Shown: positions 17,161 to 26,235, counted from the stretch's first letter. The stretch: 39,551 nucleotides of DNA from Caldilineaceae bacterium bin5 (GCA_002238445.1 MPML01000045.1:1-39551), one strand, 5' to 3'. Notes: generated from the sequence alone by a model not told the origin. A program made the numbers and translations.

Positions 17161-17964
17161 TTAACCAGAGGCACTGTCAATCATCGCTCTAAAGAGCGAT
17201 AGTCCTAGCCGCCCCTTCCCCCCAAGTGGATTCTGAATTGGGTCGACGTGATCCTCTGGATGGGGCATAAGGCCTAAGACGTTACCGGCGGCGTTACAGA
17301 TTCCGGCGATGTCGGCGACCGATCCATTGGGATTGAGAGGATAGCGCCCTCCGGCAGGATTTCCACTGGCGTCTATGTATCGGAATGCTACCAGCCCATT
17401 CTGCTCCAAGCGGTTGAGTGCCTCGCGATTGTAAACTTGGAAGTTACCTTCCCCGTGGGCCACTGGGCAAAATATAGGTTGGTCAACCTTGGCAAGGAAG
17501 TCAGCTCGGGTACTCTGGTCCACGGCCAGATGGACCCAACGGCACTCGAAGCTACCGCTGTCATTGTAAGTCAGGGTCACTTGACGTTTCCCAACTGGAT
17601 TCCCATGAGGCTTCTGATCGTTCTCGTCATCCGGGTCACCGGGCAAGAGACCCGCCTTTACCAGGGTCTGAAAACCGTTGCAGATACCCAGAACCGGCTT
17701 GCCAGAGGCGATGAACTCGTGAAGCTGATCGTGGACATAGGCGCGCAGATCCAGAGCCTGGCGAACACCGGCGCCGAGAGCGTCTCCGTAGGAGAATCCG
17801 CCTGGTAGAATCAGCATTCCATAGTCTGACAGCGTGAAAGCACCCGCCCGCAACTGGTTGATATGCACAATGTGCGGCACACCGCCTGCCAGTTCACAGG
17901 CACGCGCGGCCTCGGCGTCCCTGTTGGCGCCGGAAACGTGGAGAATCAAGACAGGCAAGGTCAT
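17161..17964 (-). CDS. purQ: FGAM synthase glutaminase subunit
   Basis: Class I glutamine amidotransferase supplying ammonia to PurL. Nucleophile C95 lies in GICNGFQ; the His-Glu pair is in LMPHPEDH near the C-terminus. LPGGFSYGDALGAG is typical of PurQ. It has 267 aa, longer than the ~225-aa Bacillus form, fitting a partner of the large PurL encoded 52 bases upstream. No clear ribosome site is seen before the ATG, so its translation may depend on purL. Confidence 0.95.
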   Translation of the reverse strand: MTLPVLILHVSGANRDAEAARACELAGGVPHIVHINQLRAGAFTLSDYGMLILPGGFSYGDALGAGVRQALDLRAYVHDQLHEFIASGKPVLGICNGFQTLVKAGLLPGDPDDENDQKPHGNPVGKRQVTLTYNDSGSFECRWVHLAVDQSTRADFLAKVDQPIFCPVAHGEGNFQVYNREALNRLEQNGLVAFRYIDASGNPAGGRYPLNPNGSVADIAGICNAAGNVLGLMPHPEDHVDPIQNPLGGKGRLGLSLFRAMIDSASG

Positions 17965-18016
17965 CGCTATTGCGCACCCACACCCTGTTTACGGGTTACT
18001 TCCTCCAACGAGCCAT

Positions 18017-20941
18017 TCATTCGACACTATTCCCTTTCCAGGCTGAAACTAACTCCTGCATTGGAAGAGAGAAGAGCTGTAGCCTTCCATACAAACAGAC
18101 CAGATTTTCGGTCGGCGTGACAGCTCCAAGTTTGAAGATCGGCAGCCCAGCCATAGTCGCTTCAAAACCGTCCGCGTCGCGGGGTGCGACCTCTACAAGT
18201 AGCCGACCATTGCTCTCGCTGAAAAGTAAGACATTGGCGTGGGATATTTTGTTCCCTGGCACTTGCCCAATATCTACCCTCGCACCGAGCCGCCCTCCGA
18301 TACACATTTCAGCCAAGGCGACCATCAGACCGCCCTCACTCAAATCGTGACAGCTCTGAATCAGCCCGAGGAGCATGGCAGAGTGCAGTGCACGGTAGAG
18401 CTTGAGCGGCTCAGAAGGCATGGAGGGAGTCTCGCCTCCATCCAATTCCTGCAGGTGGCTGAGAAGCGAGCCGCCCAACTCTTCACGCGTCTCCCCCAGC
18501 AGGTAGATAATATTCCCAGGTTGCTTGAGGTTGGAGGTACATACCTTACGCATGTCGGGAACCAAGCCAATGGCCGAAATGAGCAGTGTCCCTGGAATCG
18601 GCTGGCCGTCAAACTCATTGTAAAGGCTGTCTTTGCCGGATATAAAAGGGGCGTTGTAAGCAGTGGCGGCGTCGAAACAACCCTGGCACGCGCGCACAAG
18701 GGCGCCAAGCCGGTCTGGCAAAGTGGGGTTGCCCCAGCAAAAGTTGTCGAGAAGCGCGATCCGATCGGGGTCGGCCCCGACGGCAACTGCGTTGCGAAAA
18801 GCTTCGTCTACGGCGCTTACCGCCATCGCGTAGCAGTCCCGCTTGCCCAGCAGAGGATTCACGCCAGCGCTGAGAGCGAAGGCGCGGTCATGGCTCCAGG
18901 TGCCAATTGGCTTGAGCACAGCCGCGTCGGCAGGTCCGTCCATGTGCGGCCCGACGAATGGACGGCCGATGGTTCCGCCGCGGACCTCGTGATCATAGGT
19001 GCGCACGATCCGTTCCTTGCTTGCCACCGAAGGATGGCTCAGCATCTGCAGTAGAATCTCTTTCGCGTCAGTCTGCGCGATCGCCTGCTCCAGTGGGACT
19101 TGGAGAGAGGACACCTGCCCTTGACGATCCGGGTAGTGGGCAGTGCGCCGGGGGAGAGGAAGGCCGTCGTGCAAAAAAGACATTGGCAGCTCGGCAACTG
19201 CGCGGCCACCGTAGCGCACGCGCAGCCAGCCGTCACCGCTGAAATGGCCCAGGTCGCGCATTTCGACATCCCACAGGTCTGCCAGTTCTTGGAGGCGAGG
19301 CAAGTTGGCGTTGGGCACGGCCATTACCATACGCTCCTGGGCCTCGGACAACCAGATTTCCCATGGCGTCAGTCCGGGATATTTGAGAGGAACATCCTGC
19401 AACTCTATATCGGCGCCTAACTCTTCTCCCATCTCGCCGACAGCTGAAGAGAGGCCGCCCGCACCGCAGTCGGTAATCGCGTTGTAAAGCTGCCCATCTC
19501 TGGCTGCCTCTACCAGTTCAATCAAACCCTTTTCTGTGATAGGATCGCCGATTTGCACGGCACTGCCAGACTCCATGTGGGTGGCCTGGGTCAACTCGGC
19601 AGAGGAAAACGTTGCGCCGTGAATGCCGTCGCGACCTGTGCGCCCGCCCAGGACGACGATGCGGTCTCCCTCCCTGGGCTGGGTCGGATGGGACCCTTTG
19701 GGAAGCAAGCCAACGGCGCCGCAGAAGACAAGTGGATTGCCCAGGTAACCCTCGTCGTAGATGACTGCACCGTTGACTGTCGGCAGGCCGAGCTTGTTGC
19801 CGTAGTCGCCAATTCCGGCCACGACACCGTCGGCGACGCGGGCGGGATGCAGAACGCCAGCGGGCAACTCGTCCTGTGGCAGGTCTTGGGGCCCGAAGCA
19901 AAGTACGTCTGTGCAGGCGATGGGCCTGGCCGAAACCGCGATAATGTCGCGTACGACGCCGCCAATTCCGGTGTTTGCTCCGCCAAAGGGCTCGAGCGCT
20001 GACGGGTGATTGTGCGTCTCAACTTTGAATGCCAGGTCATACTGATCATCGAACTCAATAATGCCGGCATCGTCGACGAAGGCCGATCGGACCCATGAAC
20101 GATTTACTTGCTCGGTCGCTGCCTGAATATAAGTCTGCAACAGGCCTTGAATCTCCTCAACCTGAAGCGCGTGCCCTGAAAGAGATTGCTGAGTGAAAGC
20201 AATGGTAGACTTGAATGTCTTATGGACGCAGTGCTCGCTCCAGGTCTGAGCAAGCGTTTCCAATTCGACATCGGTAGGGGCGCGGCCGATTTCATCGTAG
20301 AAGCTCTGGATCTCCTTCATCTCCTGTGCGTCAAGCGAGAGCATTCTTTCCTTACTACATTGAAGCAGCTCGGCTTCATCCAGCCCTGCCAGGTGGACCC
20401 TATCTACCCGATCGCGCGCGGCGCTGCTGTGACCGAAAGGCGGATCGATAGGTCCGAGGCTGTAGCGCTCGATTGTATCATTGCACAGGAGTCCTCGTGC
20501 CAGCGTGTGCAGATCGGCCTGGGAAAGATCTCCCTTCAAGCGGTATTGGGTAGCGGTTGCTGCCTCCAGGCCGCGAATGCCCAGTTCCGCTGCGCCCCGC
20601 TCCAGTTCACGTGCGGCCACGTCTGTTACGCCTGGACGCAAGGCCACTTCAATCACATACACACCCTCACCGGAGAAGTGTTGGCCCGGGCCGTCGGCCG
20701 TTTCAGCGCGTTGCAAAGTGGAGTACTTGGCCGTCTCTGTCACAGGATCGACCAAAAGAAAAGCACAGAGCTTCTCGAGCTGCTCTGTGCTCGGCGATTC
20801 ACCTTTGTGGCTGGAAATGAAATAGAGATGCGACTTTCGGCAAGCTTGCAGCGAATCCACGCCCAACCTGCGTGCAGAGCCTGCAATCCAGGGATCGCCT
20901 TCGTCGCTTTGGGTGGTGACTTCTATGCGTAGGGTCGCCAC
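18017..20941 (-). CDS. purL: FGAM synthase large subunit with fused PurS-like N-terminal region
   Basis: Converts FGAR to FGAM with ATP and ammonia from PurQ. Residues ~1-75 and ~94-165 look like two tandem PurS-like units (second: VYVIEVALRPGVTDVAARE). They are followed by a linker helix region and the catalytic core: TWSEHCVHKTFKS, ETHNHPSALEPFGGANTGIGG, GKDSLYNEF and DLSEGGLMVALAEM. At 974 aa it lies between small PurL (~740 aa, needing PurS) and E. coli-type PurL (~1295 aa, with fused glutaminase). Start is GTG 20941 with GAGGAG upstream. It is the first gene of the pur operon, and a terminator hairpin ends 16 bases before the start codon. Confidence 0.95.
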   Translation of the reverse strand: MATLRIEVTTQSDEGDPWIAGSARRLGVDSLQACRKSHLYFISSHKGESPSTEQLEKLCAFLLVDPVTETAKYSTLQRAETADGPGQHFSGEGVYVIEVALRPGVTDVAARELERGAAELGIRGLEAATATQYRLKGDLSQADLHTLARGLLCNDTIERYSLGPIDPPFGHSSAARDRVDRVHLAGLDEAELLQCSKERMLSLDAQEMKEIQSFYDEIGRAPTDVELETLAQTWSEHCVHKTFKSTIAFTQQSLSGHALQVEEIQGLLQTYIQAATEQVNRSWVRSAFVDDAGIIEFDDQYDLAFKVETHNHPSALEPFGGANTGIGGVVRDIIAVSARPIACTDVLCFGPQDLPQDELPAGVLHPARVADGVVAGIGDYGNKLGLPTVNGAVIYDEGYLGNPLVFCGAVGLLPKGSHPTQPREGDRIVVLGGRTGRDGIHGATFSSAELTQATHMESGSAVQIGDPITEKGLIELVEAARDGQLYNAITDCGAGGLSSAVGEMGEELGADIELQDVPLKYPGLTPWEIWLSEAQERMVMAVPNANLPRLQELADLWDVEMRDLGHFSGDGWLRVRYGGRAVAELPMSFLHDGLPLPRRTAHYPDRQGQVSSLQVPLEQAIAQTDAKEILLQMLSHPSVASKERIVRTYDHEVRGGTIGRPFVGPHMDGPADAAVLKPIGTWSHDRAFALSAGVNPLLGKRDCYAMAVSAVDEAFRNAVAVGADPDRIALLDNFCWGNPTLPDRLGALVRACQGCFDAATAYNAPFISGKDSLYNEFDGQPIPGTLLISAIGLVPDMRKVCTSNLKQPGNIIYLLGETREELGGSLLSHLQELDGGETPSMPSEPLKLYRALHSAMLLGLIQSCHDLSEGGLMVALAEMCIGGRLGARVDIGQVPGNKISHANVLLFSESNGRLLVEVAPRDADGFEATMAGLPIFKLGAVTPTENLVCLYGRLQLFSLPMQELVSAWKGNSVE

Positions 20942-20956
20942 TGCTCTCCTCTGAAT

Positions 20957-21006
20957 TAAAAAGGCCCAATGTCAAGTTGTGGAGGGACCACCTTATGACA
21001 CAGGGC
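20957..21006 (-). terminator. terminator hairpin between tRNA-Glu and purL, possible attenuator
   Basis: On the - strand GCCC...GGGC, TGTC...GACA, AAG...CTT and GTGG...CCAC nest around a TCCCT loop, with small internal loops, followed by CTTTTT. It ends only 16 bases before the purL start, leaving no room for a promoter after it. A small upstream hairpin (CAAGC-ACCT-GCTTG, ~21019-21032) offers CACCT, which could pair with AGGTG in the terminator's 5' arm. Confidence 0.7.
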
Positions 21007-21058
21007 TCTTCTGAACAAGCAGGTGCTTGATCTTACGCCTCTTAGGGCGGCTTAGTTG

Positions 21059-21131
21059 TACCCCCAAGGGGATTCGAACCCCTGTTGCAGGCTTGAAAGG
21101 CCTGAGTCCTGGTCCTCTAGACGATGGGGGC
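21059..21131 (-). tRNA. tRNA-Glu (anticodon TTC)
   Basis: A cloverleaf on the - strand: acceptor GCCCCCA with TGGGGGT (G1-U72 wobble), D arm TCGTCTAGAGGACCAGGA, anticodon arm CAGGC-CTTTCAA-GCCTG giving TTC, T arm with GTTCGAAT, discriminator A73. CCA is not encoded. It lies upstream of purL on the same strand. Confidence 0.93.
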
Positions 21132-21155
21132 GTGCTGGACGAAAGCACAAGGGAA

Positions 21156-21185
21156 AGTTTAACAGAGAGAAACCTCACAGGTCAA
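21156..21185 (-). promoter_or_regulatory. candidate promoter of tRNA-Glu
   Basis: On the - strand TTGACC (21185-21180) and TAAACT (21161-21156) are spaced by 18 bases. The tRNA 5' end follows ~24 bases after the -10 box. Read-through of this unit could also supply the pur operon. Confidence 0.55.
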
Positions 21186-21291
21186 ATTTGGCGGAGTTCT
21201 TGATCGCTTTGTAATCGCATAAGTAGTGACCGGATGACATTAAGATCCTTACGTTTTCACCTGGATGTCAGTCCTCTCAACAGTCGCTCTT

Positions 21292-22122
21292 CTAGCGGCG
21301 CCTGACTTGCCAGAGCTCCACAACCAAGTCGGATGGGAAACCGCTGGGGTCAAATTCGTCGGTCTCCCAGGCGTTGCACCCAACACGAGTAAACAGCTCT
21401 TCGATAGTCCGGGAGGAGTGATGTTGTGCCTCACCTACAGTCTGATAGAGATAGACCGCTGAGGGCAAAATCACTGGATGGCCCATTTCATATAGCGCGT
21501 ACGCGGTTCCGCCGCCACCGAGCCTTTGCATGAATTCGACCTGTTTCTGGGCAATAGTCTCTCCGCCGCGAATGGCGGTCACGTCGAATCGGAAGGCAAA
21601 GTGGCTGCGAAGATATCCCTGCTCCTGGAGGAATCTTCCAATCTGCTCGATTGCGGCTCCAACTGCGTCGAAGTCGCTTTCGCTCTGCAGAGCGCTTGGG
21701 AGTTTCAGCGCTAGGCGATCTGACAGCTGGCCGAAGAAATGCGATCCCACCTGTTCTGCGAACTTACGGCGTGCGGCTGCCAGGTCGTCGCCGCTGTACT
21801 GCGAAGCCAACGAGCCAAAGGCCGAACAGAAGAAGGCATAGGAAAGGGCGTCAAACTCGCCAGATTGAACTGAGTTGAGGTCTCTTGATGCGGCGAAACG
21901 CTCGGCAAGTCGGGGTCTGGCTACTCGCTTGTAAACCAGCGAGATATACTCGTCGACCATAGCCTGCACTGAAGCGATACCGTCTGAGGTCGAGGCCAGA
22001 GGTCGCCAGTGGGCCATCACAGCCTCTGTCATCATCGCCAGAAAGGGTTCCCCCATTGGCCACCACTTCTGAAACTCGGGGTAGGGATGTTGTGATACGA
22101 CAGATGAGAGTGCAGTTGACAT
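21292..22122 (-). CDS. uncharacterised 276-aa protein
   Basis: No family is recognised. From ATG 22122 it begins MSTALSSVVSQHPYPEF. It looks soluble and partly helical, rich in Ala/Phe/Arg, with a Gly run (QRLGGGGTAYALYEMGHP, ~200-217) and a C-terminal segment rich in acidic and aromatic residues (WETDEFDPSGFPSDL). No signal peptide or catalytic motif is seen. The frame is open upstream to 22212, but those residues (YRKANVYCTYDITGY...) overlap the probable divergent promoter, so the later ATG is preferred. It diverges from the amino-acid-type binding protein gene. Confidence 0.65.
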   Translation of the reverse strand: MSTALSSVVSQHPYPEFQKWWPMGEPFLAMMTEAVMAHWRPLASTSDGIASVQAMVDEYISLVYKRVARPRLAERFAASRDLNSVQSGEFDALSYAFFCSAFGSLASQYSGDDLAAARRKFAEQVGSHFFGQLSDRLALKLPSALQSESDFDAVGAAIEQIGRFLQEQGYLRSHFAFRFDVTAIRGGETIAQKQVEFMQRLGGGGTAYALYEMGHPVILPSAVYLYQTVGEAQHHSSRTIEELFTRVGCNAWETDEFDPSGFPSDLVVELWQVRRR

Positions 22123-22182
22123 GAGTTCACTTATTTGGGTGGAGGGACGTATTACTTGTTTTTTGTACCCTGTAATATCATA

Positions 22183-22193
22183 TGTACAGTACA
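22183..22193. promoter_or_regulatory. palindromic TGTAC motif in the divergent promoter region
   Basis: TGTACAGTACA is a perfect 11-base palindrome. Half-sites recur nearby (TGTAC at ~22164, TGTACA at ~22206), giving three copies within ~45 bases, between the divergent starts at 22122 and 22245. This suggests an operator for a dimeric regulator; none is encoded nearby. Confidence 0.4.
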
Positions 22194-22244
22194 CGTTCGC
22201 TTTTCTGTACAATCATTTTATCTGACCTGGTTGGAGGATGCACA

Positions 22245-23144
22245 ATGAGACGACTACTGCCATTCCTGCTGATTGCTGCCCTCTGGGTTGGCGCGTGTGT
22301 GGCACCTGTAGCCCCACAGGATGCAGCCGCCGGCGATGACGGTGGCTCGAAGGCCACGTCCGACGACCTGCTCGCGGACATCATGGCGCGCGGTACAATC
22401 CGCATCTCCACAGACCCGAACTACGCGCCGCAAAGCTTTCTCGACGAAAGCGGTAATTTCAAGGGCTTCGATGTGGACGTTGCTCAAGAGATAGCAAGTC
22501 GTCTTGATGTCGAAGTTGAGTTTGTTACGCCGGACTGGGATCTGATCACTGCAGGCAACTGGGGAGACCAGTGGGATATGAGCGTTGGCTCGATGACGGT
22601 CACCACGGCGCGGCAGAAAATCCTAGACTTCGCCTCTCCCTCCTACTACTATACGCCGGCCCAGTTTGCGGCCGTGAATGGGTCGGGGATCGAGTCGCTG
22701 GAAGACTTGAACGGTGAGACTATCTGTGTAGGCGTGTCCACCACATATGAGAGTTGGCTGATGGGCGATATGGAGAGTTTGGGACTGCCGCCTGCCAGTT
22801 TTTATATTGACGCCCCGCCGGCCGATGTATCAATAGTCCCGTTGACTACGGACAACGACTGTGTACAGCAGATACAGGCCGGACGACAGGAGTTTCAGGC
22901 GTTCCTTACCTCGAACACTGTGGTCGAGGCGGCGCTTGCTGAAGGCATCGCAATCCACAAAGTAGGCAAGCCTGTTTTTTCGGAAAACCTTGCCGTAGCC
23001 TTCGATAAGAGCGCTTCCAAGGACGTTGCCAGTTTGGTTGCAAAGGTTAGCGAAGTCATTGCCGGCATGCACGCTGACGGCACGCTCAGCGACCTGTCGA
23101 ATGAGTGGTTTGGTGAAGACCTGACAACTGATCCGACAAAGTAA
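22245..23144 (+). CDS. amino-acid-type ABC transporter substrate-binding lipoprotein (family 3)
   Basis: A 299-aa periplasmic-type binding protein of solute-binding family 3, usual for polar amino acids or related small solutes. The N-terminus is a lipoprotein signal (hydrophobic run then VGAC, lipid Cys18). Family 3 signatures follow: RGTIRISTDPNYAPQSF, GFDVDVAQEIASRL, MTVTTARQKILDFASPSYYYTPAQF and the C-terminal DGTLSDLSNEWFGED. ATG 22245 is chosen because GGAGG lies 7 bases upstream and it begins the signal peptide; an upstream ATG at 22182 would bury it. A permease gene follows 91 bases later. Confidence 0.92.
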   Translation: MRRLLPFLLIAALWVGACVAPVAPQDAAAGDDGGSKATSDDLLADIMARGTIRISTDPNYAPQSFLDESGNFKGFDVDVAQEIASRLDVEVEFVTPDWDLITAGNWGDQWDMSVGSMTVTTARQKILDFASPSYYYTPAQFAAVNGSGIESLEDLNGETICVGVSTTYESWLMGDMESLGLPPASFYIDAPPADVSIVPLTTDNDCVQQIQAGRQEFQAFLTSNTVVEAALAEGIAIHKVGKPVFSENLAVAFDKSASKDVASLVAKVSEVIAGMHADGTLSDLSNEWFGEDLTTDPTK

Positions 23145-23235
23145 GCGGGAGCAGGCAATATAGTTCGAACTGCGCAGCCGAAACAGCCTCCTTGGAGCGA
23201 AGAGGAGGGCGCAGTCGTTCCTTACGGGAATCGGA

Positions 23236-24090
23236 ATGACGACAGCGCCCGCGGAAGACAGGTTTTCCTTTCAGGCTGAACAGATTATTGCGTCTCAACG
23301 GCGTGACGCCCGCCGCTTTGCCATGGGCGTACGAGTTTCGTACGCCCTGTTGCTGCTGGCGCTTGTATATGCGTTCAGCGGGTCCCACTTTACGGTCGCG
23401 GGGCTGCAGTTTACGACCATAACTCTGGACTGGGCGTTCATTCGCAGCCACTGGTTTTTCATCTTCAACGGTGTCTGGCTCACTATTTTGTTGTCGGCAC
23501 TATCGATAGTTTTGGCGACGGTTCTCTCCCTTCTGGGCGCTTTAGGGCGTTTATCCAAGTCGCCGCCTGCCTACGCATTGGCGACATTCTACATTTCTCT
23601 TATCAGGGGTACGCCGTTACTCCTGCAGGTAGTTTTCTTCTTTCTTGCGCTGCCGCAATTGGGTATTCGCTTGTCTGGCCTGTCCGCGGGAGTCCTGGCG
23701 CTAGGGTTGAATTACGGCGCCTACATGACGGAGATTATGCGGGCTGGTATTCAGTCGGTTGATGCAGGGCAGCGGGAAGCAGCGCAGGCGATGGGCATGA
23801 CTCCGTTTCAGATTATGCGGTTAATCATCCTACCGCAGGCTCTGCGTCTGGTCATCCCACCGATTGGCAATCAGTTCATCGCAATGTTGAAGGATACGTC
23901 GCTCATTTCGGTTACCGGTTTTGTATGGGAACTGCTGTGGAGGGCGCAGAAGCAAGGCCGGGCGAATTTTCGCAGCCTTGAAGCTCTGCTCGTCGCGGCA
24001 GTCTTCTATTGGATCATAACCATCATATTCTCGGCATTTCAGGCACAGATCGAGCAGCGCCTATCGCAGGGCTTTCGGTCTGCTCTTTAG
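23236..24090 (+). CDS. amino-acid-type ABC transporter permease
   Basis: The 284-aa membrane protein of the HisM/GlnP family has about five to six hydrophobic spans. It carries the ATPase-contact EAA loop GQREAAQAMGMTPFQIMRLIILPQA. The segment YISLIRGTPLLLQVVFFF is typical for the family. Residues 1-30 are a cytoplasmic, charged extension. It forms a transporter with the preceding lipoprotein; as it is a single permease it would act as a homodimer. No ATP-binding subunit is encoded nearby. Confidence 0.93.
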   Translation: MTTAPAEDRFSFQAEQIIASQRRDARRFAMGVRVSYALLLLALVYAFSGSHFTVAGLQFTTITLDWAFIRSHWFFIFNGVWLTILLSALSIVLATVLSLLGALGRLSKSPPAYALATFYISLIRGTPLLLQVVFFFLALPQLGIRLSGLSAGVLALGLNYGAYMTEIMRAGIQSVDAGQREAAQAMGMTPFQIMRLIILPQALRLVIPPIGNQFIAMLKDTSLISVTGFVWELLWRAQKQGRANFRSLEALLVAAVFYWIITIIFSAFQAQIEQRLSQGFRSAL

Positions 24091-24218
24091 AAGCATAATA
24101 TGTTGCCGGCCTCTCAGCCACGTCCGCCAAACGACAGGTTGAATTTTACGGTCCTTTTAGATCGCTTATCGCTCATAAATGGTACTCGATTTCATGTATT
24201 TCTTGGAGGCTGAAACGT

Positions 24219-25001
24219 ATGACACTTAAGCTCAGCATCTGTTCTTACAGCTTTCGCCGATCGTTCGAGAGCGGCGTGATGGACTATCGCGGCTATGTGG
24301 CTTTCAATCAGAACCACGGATTTTCCCAACTGGACCCATGGATGCAGCATATAACGCCGGCACTGGATGATAAGAGTTGGCTGGCAGACGCTAAGAGCAT
24401 GGCCGGGGACGCGGGACTCCCTTATGGCTGCATTGCAGTGGATGGCGGCCACATTTATGAGGAGACTGAGGCCGAGCGCGCACAGCGCAGGGACATGGCC
24501 TATCGCTGGCTCGACGTTGCTGAATCACTGGGAGCATCGCAGTTGCGAATTGATACCGGCGGGCCGGAGGATTTGACCGACGAGGTTTTCGAGATAATAG
24601 TGGATGGCTACAACGACCTGATCCCCAGAGCAAAGGGAGCGGGCGTGGAGATCGTGGTGGAGAACCATTGGGGGGCGACCAAGTATCCGGAAAATACTGT
24701 GCGCCTGCTTGAGGCGGTAGAAGGACTTGGGCTGTTGTTTGATTCCAACAATTGGGCCGAGGGTACACAGGAAAGAGCTTGGGAGATGTGTGCCTGCTAT
24801 GCTCGCCTTACCCATTTCAAGACGTTTTCATTCGACAGCCAAGGCAACGATCCGTCGGTCGACCTGCAAAAGGCAATCGCGATCCTGCAGCTGAACGGCT
24901 ATGATGGGGTCTGGGGCATCGAGTCGACGCCCGTGGATGGAGACGAGGAGGGCGCGGCGATCAAGACAAGAGATCTGATACGCCGTGCCCTGGGCGACTA
25001 A
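24219..25001 (+). CDS. sugar phosphate isomerase/epimerase-like TIM barrel
   Basis: A 260-aa xylose-isomerase-like TIM barrel with probable metal ligands E148 (VVENHWG), D175 (LLFDSNNW), H199 (LTHFKTF) and E235 (GIESTP). The WGATKYPENTVRLLE segment follows the first ligand. It lacks a signal peptide, so it is cytoplasmic. CTTGGAGG lies before the ATG. The next gene, an oxidoreductase, begins 100 bases downstream. Such pairs commonly oxidise and isomerise sugars, inositols or aminocyclitols; the actual substrate is unknown. Confidence 0.87.
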   Translation: MTLKLSICSYSFRRSFESGVMDYRGYVAFNQNHGFSQLDPWMQHITPALDDKSWLADAKSMAGDAGLPYGCIAVDGGHIYEETEAERAQRRDMAYRWLDVAESLGASQLRIDTGGPEDLTDEVFEIIVDGYNDLIPRAKGAGVEIVVENHWGATKYPENTVRLLEAVEGLGLLFDSNNWAEGTQERAWEMCACYARLTHFKTFSFDSQGNDPSVDLQKAIAILQLNGYDGVWGIESTPVDGDEEGAAIKTRDLIRRALGD

Positions 25002-25101
25002 GTGTATTTCTGTAGTGGGCCCCGAAATCTACCGCGGCGGTGGCCAACTGCGGGAACTATATCAATCTAAGAACTATCTCCTTAGCGAAGAGAATCTGAC
25101 A

Positions 25102-26208
25102 ATGACAGCAGAGAAGACTCGAATCGGCATAATCGGCGTTGGCCAGATAGGAAAGGGCCACGTTCAGACTTATATGAGTATGCCGCACGTTGAGATTGCG
25201 GCGATTTCCGACATAAACGAGGCCGAGGCCCAGAGGGTGGCGTCCGAAAACGGCATCGCCGACGTTTACACGGATTTCCGGCAGTTGCTAGCACGCGACG
25301 ACATCGTCGCGGTTGACGTCTGCCTCCACAACAACTTTCACATGGCGGCGACTGTAGCGGCCCTTGAGGCGGGAAAGCATGTATTCTGCGAGAAGCCGAT
25401 GGCCGGCGCGTATATTGACGCTGAAAGAATGCTGACGACGGCGAGGGAGTGCGACCGGATGCTCAGCATACAGAATCGCGAGTACTTCATCAATGAGACT
25501 AAAGCGGCCAAGTCCCTGATTGACGGCGGATATCTGGGCAATTTGTATCATGCCCGCTCAACAGGTTATCGACGGCGTGGACGTCCCTTTGTGGACGGCT
25601 ACGGCTCGCCCCTGTTCGTGAACAAAGACACCGCCAGCGGCGGCGCGCTCTACGACATGGGCGTCTATCATATTTCCACAGTGCTCTTCTTGCTGGGCAA
25701 TCCTGACGTGCTTCGAATATCTGGCAAGACCTACCAGGAAATAGCGATGGATGCGGCGCGGCGTGAAAGCAGCAACTACAATGTAGAGGAGTTGGGGCTG
25801 GGCTTTGTACGGATGGCGGACAATATCACGTTGGACATTATCGAGGCTTGGGCGATCCACTTGGACGCATTTGAAGGATCATATGTCGTCGGCGACGAGG
25901 GTGGCGTGCGGCTCGATCCCTTCGGCTACTTCCACAGTGCCGGCGATCTGGACTTGGATTCTTCGGGCGACTTACGGATGTTCGACTTTCGGCTGCACAA
26001 CGTACGCGAACTGGGAGACGTTTACGACGGCACGCAGCAGCACTGGATCGCGGCAGTGGAGGGCAGGGTAGAACTGCTGCCTACCGCGGAGATTGCGTTG
26101 AATTGTATGCTCATCTCTGAAGGCATTTACCTCTCTAATCAGTTGGGCAGGGAGGTAAGCGCGGAGGAGGTGCGGGAGGCCTCAGTTTCGACCGCGGTGG
26201 CAATTTGA
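25102..26208 (+). CDS. Gfo/Idh/MocA-family oxidoreductase
   Basis: The 368-aa NAD(P)-dependent dehydrogenase has the N-terminal Rossmann motif GIIGVGQIGKGH (residues ~9-20), the catalytic EKP in VFCEKPMAG (~95-103), and SGGALYDMGVYHIS in the C-terminal domain. Substrates of the family are sugars, inositols and related polyols. ATG 25102 is chosen because the residues before it (from 24985) overlap the previous gene's end and precede the first beta strand. It follows the TIM-barrel gene and probably shares its transcript. Confidence 0.92.
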   Translation: MTAEKTRIGIIGVGQIGKGHVQTYMSMPHVEIAAISDINEAEAQRVASENGIADVYTDFRQLLARDDIVAVDVCLHNNFHMAATVAALEAGKHVFCEKPMAGAYIDAERMLTTARECDRMLSIQNREYFINETKAAKSLIDGGYLGNLYHARSTGYRRRGRPFVDGYGSPLFVNKDTASGGALYDMGVYHISTVLFLLGNPDVLRISGKTYQEIAMDAARRESSNYNVEELGLGFVRMADNITLDIIEAWAIHLDAFEGSYVVGDEGGVRLDPFGYFHSAGDLDLDSSGDLRMFDFRLHNVRELGDVYDGTQQHWIAAVEGRVELLPTAEIALNCMLISEGIYLSNQLGREVSAEEVREASVSTAVAI

Positions 26209-26235
26209 CAGCGGAATAGAAGAGTACAACCTACG

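Noticed and set aside
20942..21058. Purine riboswitch before purL
   Set aside because: The conserved three-way junction loops of the purine riboswitch are not present in the short leader.
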